From NCBI GenBank assembly GCA_947426945.1, contig CANEFX010000011.1:1-64000 (forward strand): a stretch of 64,000 nucleotides of DNA. Reading direction: 5' to 3'. Under the pieces are notes generated by a model. It saw only the letters and a list, made by a program, of their open reading frames with translations. It was not told the DNA's origin and made no database searches. Below are positions 1 to 8,357 of this stretch, in pieces. Every line of letters starts with the position of its first letter. Position 1 is the first letter of the stretch. A program made the position numbers and the translations under genes. Source of the stretch: an uncultured Bacillota bacterium. GTDB lineage: Bacteria; Bacillota; Clostridia; Oscillospirales; Oscillospiraceae.

Positions 1-54
1 ATGCTGGCTCAGGCCAACCAGATTCCTCAGGGCGTTCTCCAGCTGCTGGGCTGA
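1..54 (+). CDS. Flagellin, C-terminal end only (partial)
   Basis: The window opens inside a gene whose last 17 codons read MLAQANQIPQGVLQLLG and then TGA. This matches the conserved C-terminal D0 helix of flagellins (MLAQAN..PQ.VL.LL), which packs in the core of the flagellar filament and is needed for export and polymerisation. The true start lies before position 1. A hairpin follows 38 bases after the stop, so this is the end of its transcript. It implies a motile host and sits just upstream of a chemotaxis-like signalling operon. The call rests on only 17 residues but the motif is distinctive. Confidence 0.8.
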   Translation: MLAQANQIPQGVLQLLG

Positions 55-91
55 TTCGCCGCAAAACACAAATATTCGCACAGGTGTGTCA

Positions 92-121
92 AAAGGACCG
101 GGCGCAAGTCCGGTCCTTTCT
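92..121 (+). terminator. Terminator after flagellin
   Basis: A perfect 10-bp stem, AAAGGACCGG (92-101) with CCGGTCCTTT (110-119), encloses an 8-base loop and is followed by a short pyrimidine tract. It is placed to end the flagellin transcript. Confidence 0.75.
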
Positions 122-198
122 TGTGCCCTGCGCAGGCCACATAAAATTTTGTACATTCGCGGCGGCGCAGACAGTCAGATTTGCCCCGCCTAAACAGC

Positions 199-227
199 TT
201 GACATTGCGGTAAAAATATACTATTGT
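199..227 (+). promoter_or_regulatory. Sigma-70-type promoter of the kinase operon
   Basis: TTGACA (199-204), a 17-base spacer and TATTGT (222-227) lie about 80 bases before the hybrid kinase start. The -35 is perfect and the -10 is moderate. No other good promoter is visible between the flagellin terminator and the kinase. Confidence 0.6.
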
Positions 228-308
228 TATTTTACAGCCATTACAGTGCTCTTTTACTCCCACATATAAAATAAGCCGACAAACAATGCGAGTAGGTGAA
301 CGACAGAG

Positions 309-3176
309 ATGGTGAACTTTGTTATCGGGCTGGAGTGCTTTGGTATCTGTTTGACTTTCGTAGCCTTAATCCTGTTGCTCAACGGAGACGGGGCCCGGGA
401 ACAGAAGCTGCTGATTTTCATTATGTGCGGCTCATTGGTGCAGAATGTGGGATATCTGCTGGAACTGACCGCCCCCACCATGGAAGCTGCCGTGGCGGCT
501 GTGACGGTGGAAAACGTGGGTTCCGCCTTTGTCCCGTTGTGCTACTGCTGGTTTACATATACCTACTGTTACGCCCGCCCGCCTAAAAAGCTGCTGCGCA
601 CGCTGGGCATCTTCAACTTTTTTGTGCTGCCCACGGTATTTTTTAATTGGAACGGCCTTTTTTACCGGGAATTTCAGTGGCTGTGCACTGCGGACGGATT
701 TCATTATGTCAGCATTTCCTACGGCCCGTTGTACACCCTTTTTATGATTACCCGTATCGTAATCCCCTACATCCTTTCTATACATACGCTGATCCGGGCG
801 ATCCGTCTCCGCTCAGACCAGCAGGTCAGCCGCCAGTATTGGACCATCCTGGGGATTTCCTTCCTGCCTGTTTTGGTGCTTGCCGCCTATGTGTTCAAGC
901 TCATAGAGGTGTTCGACCTTACCCCGGTAACGCTGGCCATCGCCATGTCTATGGTGGTGATCGTGGTGTGGAGCCGCCGCAACTACGATTTCCGCCATCT
1001 GGCGGCGGAAAAGGTGCTGGAAAGCATGGGGGACGGGGTGATTACCCTGGATGACCACGACAGGCTGATCAGCTACAACCGGGCCGCCGCCCACATCTTC
1101 ACCAGTCTGCCCGCCCATAAGCTGGGAGAAAATATTCGGGTAGTGGAGGACTTTCGGGAAGAGATGCTCAATGAGGACATTCCCTGGAGTTTTTCCATCA
1201 ACGGGCAGCACTATGAGTGCCACAGCAAACAGATTACGGACGAGAACGGACGGAAGCAGGGCTGCGTTATCCTGATTCTGGATATGACCGATATCAAGGC
1301 CTATATCAATGAAATCAAGCGTGTGCGGCAGCAGGCGGAGAAGGCCAATATTGCCAAGAGTGAGTTTTTGGCCAACATGTCCCACGAGATACGCACTCCC
1401 ATGAACGCCATCATCGGCCTGAACGACATCATCATGGAGGAGTGCCCGGACCCTCAGGTCTACACGCATGCCAAAGATGTGCAGTCCGCGGCCAAAAATC
1501 TGCTGGCCATTATCAACGACATCCTGGATCTGTCCAAGGTGGAGGCGGGCAAGATGGAGCTGGTGCACACAGACTATCACCTGAAAACCCTGGTGGACGA
1601 GGTGGTGGGCATGATGGATATGGCCGCCTCCAAGCGCGGGTTAATCATGAAGTACGAATGTGACGAGATGCTCCCCTGCCGCTACAACGGCGACGAGGGC
1701 CGTATCAAGCAGATTCTCATCAATATTCTCAACAACGCCATCAAGTTTACCAAGGAGGGCTACGTGCGGGCCTATGTCACCGGCTGGCCCGGCAAGGCTG
1801 AGGATGAGGAGATGATTTCCTTCCGGATTGAGGACACCGGCTGCGGCATTAAGGAAGAGGACCTGAGCAAGATATTCGAGGATTTCCGTCAGGTGGATTC
1901 CAAGCGCAACCGGAGCGTGGAGGGCACTGGTCTGGGGCTGGCGATTGTCAAGCACCTGGTGGAGTTGATGGGCGGGCATATCAACGTGGAAAGCGTCTAC
2001 GGCGAGGGGACCGTGATCACCGTTACTATCCCGCAGAAAATTGTGGACCGGCGCTCCATTGCGGAACTGCCCGAGATGCCTCAGGCGGAGCAGGATGCTG
2101 TCTCAACCTTTACCGCCCCCGATGTGAAGGTGCTCATCGTAGATGACAACATGATCAACCGCAAGGTGGCCAGAGGCTTTTTGAAGAGCTATGCTTTCGA
2201 CCTGACTGAGGCCGAAAGCGGGCCGGAGGCCATCAAGCTGGTGCGCAAAAACCGGTATGATATCATCTTTATGGATCATATGATGCCCATGATGGACGGC
2301 ATTGAGGCGGCGGAAATTATCCGCCGGGACTGCGGCGAGAACGGGACTGCCCCCGCGATCATTGCCCTTACCGCCAACGCCATGGAGGGTATGAGGGAGC
2401 GGTTTCTGAGTCTGGGCTTTCAGGATTTTATTGCCAAGCCCTTGGACCGGAAGGAGCTGGGCCAGCTGCTGACGCGCTGGGTCCCGGAGGAGCGCCGGCA
2501 GGCGAAAGAGGCGGAGGAGGCCGGCGAGGCTGCTGACCTGAGTGCTTTCCGTATTGAGGGGATTGATATGAAAGCCGCCTCCCGCTATTGCGGCGGCGAC
2601 GAGGCGGGGTTCATGGACCTTCTGGAGCTCTACTGCCGGGATGGCCAGCGCAAGGGAGCGCTTTTGCGTGAGCTTGCTGAGTCTGATATTTCCCGCTACT
2701 GTGTGGAGGTGCATGGGCTCAAGAGCGCCTCGGCCAATATCGGGGCGATGGAGGTATCTGACATGGCCCGTGTCCAGGAGAACGCCGCCAGCCAAGGGGA
2801 CAGGTCGGTTATTGCCGCCCGATTCCCCTCTATGATGGAGGCCTATGAGGCGCTCCTGATGAATATTGGGCTTTTTTTGGAGGAGCAGCGACAGAATGAC
2901 GCCCAGGAGGAAAAGCTTCCGCCGCTGCCCATGCCGGAATTAAGGGAACAGGTGGGGACGGCTCTGAAGGAATTGGAGGAGTTCAGGTCCCAGGAGTGCG
3001 CCGGCGTGGTGGCGGACATTCTGCGCCACAAGCTGTCTCAAGACACGGCGGATAGTCTCAAAGAAATCCAGGGACAATTGAAGCTGTATGAGGATGATAA
3101 CGCGGAAAAGCTTTTGAATCAGCTATTGAGCAAACTTGAAAAGGAGGAAGGCGCAAATGATGAAACCGGAGGGTGA
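309..3176 (+). CDS. Hybrid sensor histidine kinase with 7TM input, receiver and HPt domains
   Basis: This 955-residue membrane sensor phosphorelays from a kinase core through its own receiver to a histidine phosphotransfer domain. The first 220 or so residues form about seven hydrophobic segments, like the 7TM N-terminal module of Gram-positive hybrid kinases. A PAS-like stretch follows. The H-box SHEIRTPMNA is near residue 357, then come N and G boxes (NNAIKF, DTGCGI, GTGLGLAI). A receiver starts at VLIVDDN (near 607) with the phospho-acceptor in FMDHMMPMMDG. An HPt domain has its histidine in VHGLKSASANIGA (near 800). AGGTGA nine bases upstream supports the ATG. It overlaps the next gene by 20 bases and heads a four-gene signalling operon. 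The input signal is unknown. Confidence 0.9.
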   Translation: MVNFVIGLECFGICLTFVALILLLNGDGAREQKLLIFIMCGSLVQNVGYLLELTAPTMEAAVAAVTVENVGSAFVPLCYCWFTYTYCYARPPKKLLRTLGIFNFFVLPTVFFNWNGLFYREFQWLCTADGFHYVSISYGPLYTLFMITRIVIPYILSIHTLIRAIRLRSDQQVSRQYWTILGISFLPVLVLAAYVFKLIEVFDLTPVTLAIAMSMVVIVVWSRRNYDFRHLAAEKVLESMGDGVITLDDHDRLISYNRAAAHIFTSLPAHKLGENIRVVEDFREEMLNEDIPWSFSINGQHYECHSKQITDENGRKQGCVILILDMTDIKAYINEIKRVRQQAEKANIAKSEFLANMSHEIRTPMNAIIGLNDIIMEECPDPQVYTHAKDVQSAAKNLLAIINDILDLSKVEAGKMELVHTDYHLKTLVDEVVGMMDMAASKRGLIMKYECDEMLPCRYNGDEGRIKQILINILNNAIKFTKEGYVRAYVTGWPGKAEDEEMISFRIEDTGCGIKEEDLSKIFEDFRQVDSKRNRSVEGTGLGLAIVKHLVELMGGHINVESVYGEGTVITVTIPQKIVDRRSIAELPEMPQAEQDAVSTFTAPDVKVLIVDDNMINRKVARGFLKSYAFDLTEAESGPEAIKLVRKNRYDIIFMDHMMPMMDGIEAAEIIRRDCGENGTAPAIIALTANAMEGMRERFLSLGFQDFIAKPLDRKELGQLLTRWVPEERRQAKEAEEAGEAADLSAFRIEGIDMKAASRYCGGDEAGFMDLLELYCRDGQRKGALLRELAESDISRYCVEVHGLKSASANIGAMEVSDMARVQENAASQGDRSVIAARFPSMMEAYEALLMNIGLFLEEQRQNDAQEEKLPPLPMPELREQVGTALKELEEFRSQECAGVVADILRHKLSQDTADSLKEIQGQLKLYEDDNAEKLLNQLLSKLEKEEGANDETGG

Positions 3177-3588
3177 AGTCGCTAAAAAATGTATTTTAGC
3201 GGTGGATGACGCGGCAATCATTCTGTTGAGGATTACCAATGCTTTGGAGGAGTATTATGATGTGGTCACGGTGAATTCCGGTGCGCGGGCGCTGAGGTAT
3301 CTGGAAAAAAATAAGCCGGACCTGATCCTGCTGGACATCCGCATGATGCCTAAGGACGGCTTTGAGACCCTGCGGGAGATTCGGGATATGGAGGACCGGG
3401 CCGATATCCCTGTGATTATGCTCACCGGCATGGAGGATAAGAAGTCCGTCATGGAAGGCATTAAGCTGGGAATCTGCGACTACATCCTCAAGCCCTTTTT
3501 CCCCGATGATCTGCTGGAGCGGATCCAGCGGGTGCTGGAATCCGGCGGACAGAACAGCATACAGCCGGATCAGGTGAAGGAGTCTTGA
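3157..3588 (+). CDS. Stand-alone response regulator receiver domain
   Basis: A 143-residue single REC domain without an output domain. Visible features are the acidic pocket (AVDDAA), the phospho-acceptor Asp in LLDIRMMPKDG, the switch Thr in IMLTGMED and the conserved Lys in YILKPF. A longer frame opens at 3136, but AAGGAGG at 3141-3147 is spaced correctly for the ATG at 3157, which I prefer. It probably accepts phosphate from the HPt domain of the preceding kinase, with which it is translationally coupled, and passes the signal by protein contact. The target is not evident. Confidence 0.88.
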   Translation: MMKPEGEVAKKCILAVDDAAIILLRITNALEEYYDVVTVNSGARALRYLEKNKPDLILLDIRMMPKDGFETLREIRDMEDRADIPVIMLTGMEDKKSVMEGIKLGICDYILKPFFPDDLLERIQRVLESGGQNSIQPDQVKES

Positions 3589-3591
3589 TTT

Positions 3592-4080
3592 ATGAATACT
3601 GCCATGACCAGAGAAGACCTTGAGCAGGTGTTGGATCAGGCTATTCAGGATGTGACGGAGCGGACCGCCGGTGTGCGCCTGCACCAGGGCGACCAGCCGC
3701 CAGGGGAGGACCTGTGCACGGTCCATATCACCTTTGATAAAGGGTTCAGCACCAGCCTTACCCTCTGCGCCGATAAGAGCTTGCTGGCCCGGATGGCCCG
3801 TAACTCCTTTCATGAGGAGGCGGTGTCCCCCGAGGACCTGGAGGAGTTCAGCAAGGAGTATCTCAATGTGCTCTGCGGTAAAGTGACAGGGGCGATGTAT
3901 CGGGCGACCCAGATACCGGCCCATTTCGGGCAGCCTGTATTTTACCACGGGCGCTATGAGCCGGAAGGGCAGGAAGTACAGTTTATCCTCACCTACTCCG
4001 ACGAACACAGCGAGGGGGCGCAGCTGATTCACCACGTGCCCTGTTCTCTGGAGGACAGGGCGGTTTCGGATGAGACCTGA
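3592..4080 (+). CDS. CheX-like phospho-aspartate phosphatase
   Basis: A 162-residue protein resembling the CheC/CheX/FliY phosphatase family, which dephosphorylates CheY-type receivers. The key signature ExxNxxxG is present as EYLNVLCG at about residues 90-97. Only one such site is seen, as in CheX. AAGGAG at 3577-3582, nine bases before ATG, fixes the start, and the gene begins 4 bases after the receiver gene. It lies between two receiver genes, so it plausibly resets one or both. Overall similarity is weak outside the motif region, so the family call is good but not certain. Confidence 0.7.
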   Translation: MNTAMTREDLEQVLDQAIQDVTERTAGVRLHQGDQPPGEDLCTVHITFDKGFSTSLTLCADKSLLARMARNSFHEEAVSPEDLEEFSKEYLNVLCGKVTGAMYRATQIPAHFGQPVFYHGRYEPEGQEVQFILTYSDEHSEGAQLIHHVPCSLEDRAVSDET

Positions 4081-4098
4081 CGGAAGGGAGTATATCAA

Positions 4099-4461
4099 AT
4101 GAGCAAGCGAATTATGGTAGTAGACGATTCCCGGCTGGTCAGAGTCCAGTTGGAGGATACCCTGAAAGGGACCGACTATGTGGTCTCGGCGTACTGCCGC
4201 AGCGGGGAGGATGCCATCGAACAATACCCCGTGGTGAAGCCGGACCTGGTGACGATGGACATTATTATGCAGGGTATGGACGGACTGGACGCTGCAGAAA
4301 TTATTTTGAAAAATCATCCTGACGCGAGGATCGTAATGATTTCATCTCTGGCATATGACGATACGTTTGAAAGAGCCAAGGCGATTGGGGCCAAAGGTTT
4401 TATCGATAAGCCTTTTCACCAAGAGCAGCTGTTAAATGTATTTAGACAGGCACTCCAGTAA
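4099..4461 (+). CDS. CheY-like response regulator receiver
   Basis: A 120-residue single receiver domain: acidic pair in MVVDDSR, phospho-acceptor Asp in TMDIIMQGMDG, Ser switch in VMISSLAYDD, Lys in FIDKPFH. AAGGGAG upstream supports the ATG. It is the last gene of the operon after the hybrid kinase, first receiver and CheX-like protein. Together with the flagellin tail upstream, this suggests control of motility or of another protein-contact target. It has no DNA-binding output. Confidence 0.85.
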   Translation: MSKRIMVVDDSRLVRVQLEDTLKGTDYVVSAYCRSGEDAIEQYPVVKPDLVTMDIIMQGMDGLDAAEIILKNHPDARIVMISSLAYDDTFERAKAIGAKGFIDKPFHQEQLLNVFRQALQ

Positions 4462-4682
4462 ACGTTGTTCAGGGTCCGGAGCATTTAGCGGTGAAACGGC
4501 CCTGATCTAACCTGAACAGATTGTTGTCAGTTGTCGGGTTATTCAGGATCGTTTTACATCTGAAAGCTTTGAAACGTCAAGTGATGACTACCATAGAAGC
4601 ACAATGTGAAGCGGGATATTAGACTGGTACGGACTCAGTCATAACCGTTAGCTGAGCCAGTGGTTTCCGAACCAGGAATGAC
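4462..4682. other. Intergenic stretch without recognisable gene
   Basis: About 220 bases between the CheY-like gene and the terminator hairpin. I see no ORF with a ribosome binding site, no tRNA and no clear promoter here. It may hold decayed coding DNA, but I cannot assign it. Confidence 0.4.
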
Positions 4683-4720
4683 GGCGCCAAGGGGAATCAA
4701 TCCCCTTGGCGCCATTGCTT
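4683..4720 (+). terminator. Strong hairpin terminator between convergent operons
   Basis: A perfect 13-bp stem, GGCGCCAAGGGGA (4683-4695) with its complement (4701-4713), has a 5-base loop and is followed by ATTGCTTTT on the plus strand. It ends the signalling operon and may also serve the minus-strand transporter/lyase operon arriving from the right. Confidence 0.75.
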
Positions 4721-4777
4721 TTGCGCTTAATCTGTTGACAGACTGTAAGGTTACCTGTTAAACAAAGCTTTTTCGAG

Positions 4778-5032
4778 TTAGCGGCAGAATTCCGATTTGC
4801 GGAACAGAGACCGCAGAAGCACAATCCAGCCCCAGGAGACGGACAGGGCCGGCAGGCAGGACAGCAGGATCGCCTTGACCGGATGAATATCTGTAAAACA
4901 GATGGGGCCGAAGAACATAACGAACAGTACCACCATCATCACCAGCAGGGTGATTTTCTCCCGCCGGATGTTGGGGGGTGTGAGGAAAATCTTTTTCAGG
5001 TCGATCTCCGCTCTGGTGACTTCTTTTTTCAT
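4778..5032 (-). CDS. Small two-helix membrane protein of the lyase operon
   Basis: An 84-residue protein with a charged N-terminus (MKKEVTRAEIDLKKIF) and two hydrophobic segments (about residues 27-46 and 52-72) separated by a short loop, ending in a basic tail. The ATG lies one base after the stop of the lyase-like gene, and AGGAG sits inside the end of that gene, so it is translationally coupled as the third gene of the operon. I do not recognise the family. It could be an accessory subunit or regulator of the BCCT transporter encoded first in the operon, but that is inference from position only. Confidence 0.65.
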   Translation of the reverse strand: MKKEVTRAEIDLKKIFLTPPNIRREKITLLVMMVVLFVMFFGPICFTDIHPVKAILLSCLPALSVSWGWIVLLRSLFRKSEFCR

Positions 5033-5033
5033 A

Positions 5034-6566
5034 TCAGCTCAGTGCTCCTGTCACTTGCTCGGCCACCCGGATCAGCTTTCCGGAGTGGATAAAGTCCTTC
5101 AGGTACTCAATGCAGGGGTGAAGGAGCATGTCCTTCTCCATTACCGGAACGGTCTTGCCAATCTCAGCCAGCACTGCCGCCGTTGCGGGGGCCCGGTTCA
5201 CCTCAGGGTCCACAAACTGCTGCACCTGACAGACACTGAGCAGCTCAATGGCCAGCATGTACTCCAGCTTCTCCGCCATGGGGCCAGACTTTTTGCAGGC
5301 GTTGTAGCCCATTGCCACATAGTCCTCCTGGTTGCCGCAGGTGGGGGTGTTGTCGATGGTGGAGGGGGTGGCCAGCATCCGCATCTCGTTGAGCAGGCCC
5401 GCCTGGACATACTGGGGGATCATCAGCCCGGAGTTCAGCCCCGGATTTTTGATGCAGAAGTAGGGGTAGCCTGACAGAGAGCCGTCCACAATGCGGTTGT
5501 TACGCCGCTCAGACATCTTCGCCAGTCCCACGGCGGCGATACAGGCGCTGTCCATCTCCATGCCCACATAGGCCGAGTCGGCGTTGCAGGCGGAAATTAC
5601 ATCCTCATTGCCCTTCTCGGGCCAGATGATGGGGTTGTCACAGCAGGAGTTCATCTCTATCTCAATGGTCCGCTTTGCGTCCTCCAGCGTCTTGCGGGCC
5701 GCGCCGTGGAGCTGGGGGATGCACCGCAGGGACAGGGCGTCCTGCACCCGGCTGCCCTTGTACTTCTCCATAATGTCCGAGCCCTTCAGTATCCGCCGCA
5801 CATTCTCCGCCGCGTTGAGCTGGTCGGGGTGGGGGCGCACCGCCATCACCCGGGGGTCAAACGCGTTGATGACCCCTTTCATGGCCTCCAGGGACATGGC
5901 CCCTACGATGTCGGCGGACTTGGCGGCGTTGAGCATATCGTACAGGGCCAGGGCCGCCATAGCAGTGGCGGAGGTGGTGCCGGAGACCAGAGCCAGCCCC
6001 TCTTTGGAGCTGAGCGCCATAGGTTCCAGTCCGGCGCGCCTCAGTGCCTCGCTTCCATCCAGCAGCTCGCCCCTGTAGTAGGCTTTTCCACGGCCCAGCA
6101 GGACCAGGGCCATATGAGCCTCGGGAGAGAGGTAGCCCACACTGCCGTCTCCGGGGGCGTAGGGAGTCAGGCCGGCGTTGAGGAAGTCCCGGTACTTTTC
6201 CAGCACACACATCCGCACGCCGCTGTAGCCCTGGCCGATGTTTTGCAGCACCATGAGCATGACGCCCCGCACCCGTTCAATGCTCAAAGGCTCTCCCACG
6301 GATACTGAGTGAGACAGGATGATGTTCTCCTGGAGCTGGGCGGTCTCCTCCTTGTCAATAGCCTTGGTACACAAGGCGCCGAAGCCGGTGGTGACGCCGT
6401 ACATCACCCGTTCCTCCTCCACCCACTGCTCCACCAGGGCACGGGAGCGGTTCACCCGCTCTATGTACGCGGGGGAAAACTCTACCCTCCGGCCAAACCG
6501 GGCTACGGAAACGAAGTCGTCCAGAGTGATGGGGTTACCCAAAACAAGCGTTTTTATTTTTTCCAT
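5034..6566 (-). CDS. Aromatic amino acid lyase homologue lacking the MIO triad; predicted ergothionase
   Basis: A 510-residue protein plainly homologous to histidine ammonia-lyase: YGVTTGFG near the N-terminus, then RVQDALSLRC, DNPIIW, GLNSG and NQEDYVAMG. The cofactor segment is altered. Ordinary HutH reads GSVGASGDLAPLAHM; here it is GSVGYLSPEAHM (6110-6155), so the Ala-Ser-Gly that forms the MIO electrophile is absent. The SGGNFH stretch is also changed, to SACNADSAY. Ergothionases (ergothioneine trimethylamine-lyases) are known MIO-free members of this superfamily that release trimethylamine and thiourocanate. The gene starts 15 bases after a betaine-type transporter, which supports such a substrate; hercynine or another betaine is possible. 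GAGGTG precedes the ATG. It should not be annotated as an ordinary hutH. Confidence 0.7.
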   Translation of the reverse strand: MEKIKTLVLGNPITLDDFVSVARFGRRVEFSPAYIERVNRSRALVEQWVEEERVMYGVTTGFGALCTKAIDKEETAQLQENIILSHSVSVGEPLSIERVRGVMLMVLQNIGQGYSGVRMCVLEKYRDFLNAGLTPYAPGDGSVGYLSPEAHMALVLLGRGKAYYRGELLDGSEALRRAGLEPMALSSKEGLALVSGTTSATAMAALALYDMLNAAKSADIVGAMSLEAMKGVINAFDPRVMAVRPHPDQLNAAENVRRILKGSDIMEKYKGSRVQDALSLRCIPQLHGAARKTLEDAKRTIEIEMNSCCDNPIIWPEKGNEDVISACNADSAYVGMEMDSACIAAVGLAKMSERRNNRIVDGSLSGYPYFCIKNPGLNSGLMIPQYVQAGLLNEMRMLATPSTIDNTPTCGNQEDYVAMGYNACKKSGPMAEKLEYMLAIELLSVCQVQQFVDPEVNRAPATAAVLAEIGKTVPVMEKDMLLHPCIEYLKDFIHSGKLIRVAEQVTGALS

Positions 6567-6581
6567 GTGAAAACACCTCAG

Positions 6582-8159
6582 TTATGCTTCAATCTGGTCC
6601 ACGCTGTCCACAATATCCTTCTTGGTCTCGGGGTCAAAGAAAAAGACCTTGAAGGCGGCCACCACCTGGAAAATAAATACAATCAGTACTACAAAGCCGC
6701 CGCATGCAGCCAGATATTTCACGCCGTCCACGCCCTGGGCACCGCCGCCAAAGGCTACCATGATACACGCAATAACACCGATGGACACGCCCCAGACAAT
6801 CTTCTGCCAGATGGCGGGCTCCTCGTCGTGTCGGGCTCCCTTGGTGCATAGGGCGGCAATGGTGGTGGACATGGTATCCGCCGTAGTGGAGAAGGCGGCG
6901 ATAAGAGCCAGAATAATGACGGGAATGATCACCATGCCCAGGGGGACATTTTTTAGGAATTCCCACAGTCCGGCAGTAGCCCCTCCGTCCTGAATGGCAG
7001 TGATGATGTCAGCATTGCCGCTCTTCTGCCATTCCAGGGCGGTGGAGCCCCAGACCGAGAACCACACAAAGCCGAAGGAGGCGGGCAGAATCCAGTTGAC
7101 GATGAGGAACTGCCGCACAGTGCGTCCGTAGGCTATAATAGCGAAGAAAATACCCATCAGGGGGGCGTAAGCGATCCAGATGGCCCAGTCATACATGGTC
7201 CACCAGGTGACCAGGGCAGAGCCGCCCACGGTATAGGGGTCGAAGCCCCACATCCAAAACCGGTCCAGCCAGTAGCCCAGGCCCACGTTGGCCATATTTA
7301 GGATATAAATGGTGGGGCCGATGATGAACAGCAGGATCAGCAGGACGTAGAAAATTTTCGAAGTCAGGCCAGCCAGCCACTTGATGCCCTTGTCGATGCC
7401 GGTAACCGAGGCTGCAGTAAAGGTGATGGTAATGATGGCGGTGAGAGCAATCCAGACAATGGGGCCCTGGGCCACACCGTAGGCGGAATAGAGGCCGGAG
7501 CCAATGAGGGCCAGCCCGGCGCCCAGAGAGGCGGCAAGGCCCAATGCGATGGCCAACACGGACAGTACATCCACCAGCACCACCCAGATGCCCTGGGTTA
7601 CTTTTTCCCCAAAGATGGGAGTAAGGGAGGCAGCCACGGACAGGTCCTTTTTGCGGTTAAAGTACATGTAGGCGATGAGCACACCGGAAAGGGCGTACAT
7701 GGCGTAGGGGATAAAGGTCCAGTTGTAGAAGCAGCGGCCCATTGAGAATAACTCGGCCTCCTGAGTCAGGGGCACAATGCCGTAGCCGTCCAGCTCACCA
7801 TAAATGTTGCCGTAGTAAATGAGCACCTCGTTAACGCCGTAGGTAATCAGGCCGGTGGCAATGCCGCCGGTGAGGGTCATGGCAAACCAGGAGCCGAAGG
7901 AGTGCTTGGCCTTGGCCTCCGGGCCGCCGAAGCGGATCTTGCCCACCCTGGTGAACATCAGCAGGCAGGCCAGCAGCAGGGTGACCATAGCTACGATTTG
8001 GTACAGCCAGCCAAAGTTGCTCAGCGACCAGTCAAACACTGTGTAGGTAACGCTGGTCAGCCAAGTGTTATTAACGATGCCCAGCAAGGCTGCGCCGCCG
8101 ATGACCACAAAGCAGGGGATGAATACGTTCCATCGGATTGGCTTGTTTTCATGTTTCAT
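6582..8159 (-). CDS. BCCT-family betaine/carnitine/choline-type transporter
   Basis: A roughly 525-residue, 12-helix secondary transporter of the BCCT family, which carries quaternary ammonium compounds. The family signature region appears as WWTMYDWAIWIAYAPLMG followed by GRTVRQF. The open frame extends to 8255, but GGAG at 8167-8170 lies seven bases before an ATG at 8159 (MKHENKPIRWNVF). The extension would also run through the sigma-54 promoter at 8223-8239, so 8159 is preferred. It is the first gene of an operon with the MIO-less lyase, which suggests that it imports that enzyme's substrate, predicted to be ergothioneine or a related betaine. Ion coupling cannot be told from sequence. Confidence 0.9.
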   Translation of the reverse strand: MKHENKPIRWNVFIPCFVVIGGAALLGIVNNTWLTSVTYTVFDWSLSNFGWLYQIVAMVTLLLACLLMFTRVGKIRFGGPEAKAKHSFGSWFAMTLTGGIATGLITYGVNEVLIYYGNIYGELDGYGIVPLTQEAELFSMGRCFYNWTFIPYAMYALSGVLIAYMYFNRKKDLSVAASLTPIFGEKVTQGIWVVLVDVLSVLAIALGLAASLGAGLALIGSGLYSAYGVAQGPIVWIALTAIITITFTAASVTGIDKGIKWLAGLTSKIFYVLLILLFIIGPTIYILNMANVGLGYWLDRFWMWGFDPYTVGGSALVTWWTMYDWAIWIAYAPLMGIFFAIIAYGRTVRQFLIVNWILPASFGFVWFSVWGSTALEWQKSGNADIITAIQDGGATAGLWEFLKNVPLGMVIIPVIILALIAAFSTTADTMSTTIAALCTKGARHDEEPAIWQKIVWGVSIGVIACIMVAFGGGAQGVDGVKYLAACGGFVVLIVFIFQVVAAFKVFFFDPETKKDIVDSVDQIEA

Positions 8160-8222
8160 GTGTTTTCTCCGTATACGGCTTTCTGCCGCATACTCTCCTT
8201 TCTTTTGGTCTGCCTTTTTAAA

Positions 8223-8239
8223 AGCAAATTTCAAGCCAA
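8223..8239 (-). promoter_or_regulatory. Sigma-54 (-24/-12) promoter of the transporter/lyase operon
   Basis: Read on the minus strand the site is TTGGCTTGAAATTTGCT. It matches the sigma-54 consensus YTGGCACGRNNNTTGCW at all but two positions, with the invariant GG and GC at correct spacing. Transcription would start near 8211, about 50 bases before the BCCT start codon. The divergent gene encodes a sigma-54 activator and the next encodes sigma-54, so context and sequence agree. Confidence 0.8.
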
Positions 8240-8357
8240 TCGGAGAAAAAGACAAAATTTCATTTGAATTGCATAACTATCGCTGAGTGTTCTTGTGTAT
8301 ATTGCCCAAGATTTTTGGCCCGTCTACTGTTTTGACAATAGAAGATCATAAAATGGA

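Noticed and set aside
5034-6566. Annotation as ordinary histidine ammonia-lyase (hutH) of the histidine utilisation pathway
   Set aside because: The Ala-Ser-Gly cofactor triad is absent and no hutU, hutI or other hut genes are nearby. The operon partner is a betaine transporter.
8160-8255. N-terminal extension of the BCCT transporter by 32 residues
   Set aside because: It would translate through the -24/-12 promoter and has no ribosome binding site. GGAG fits the ATG at 8159.
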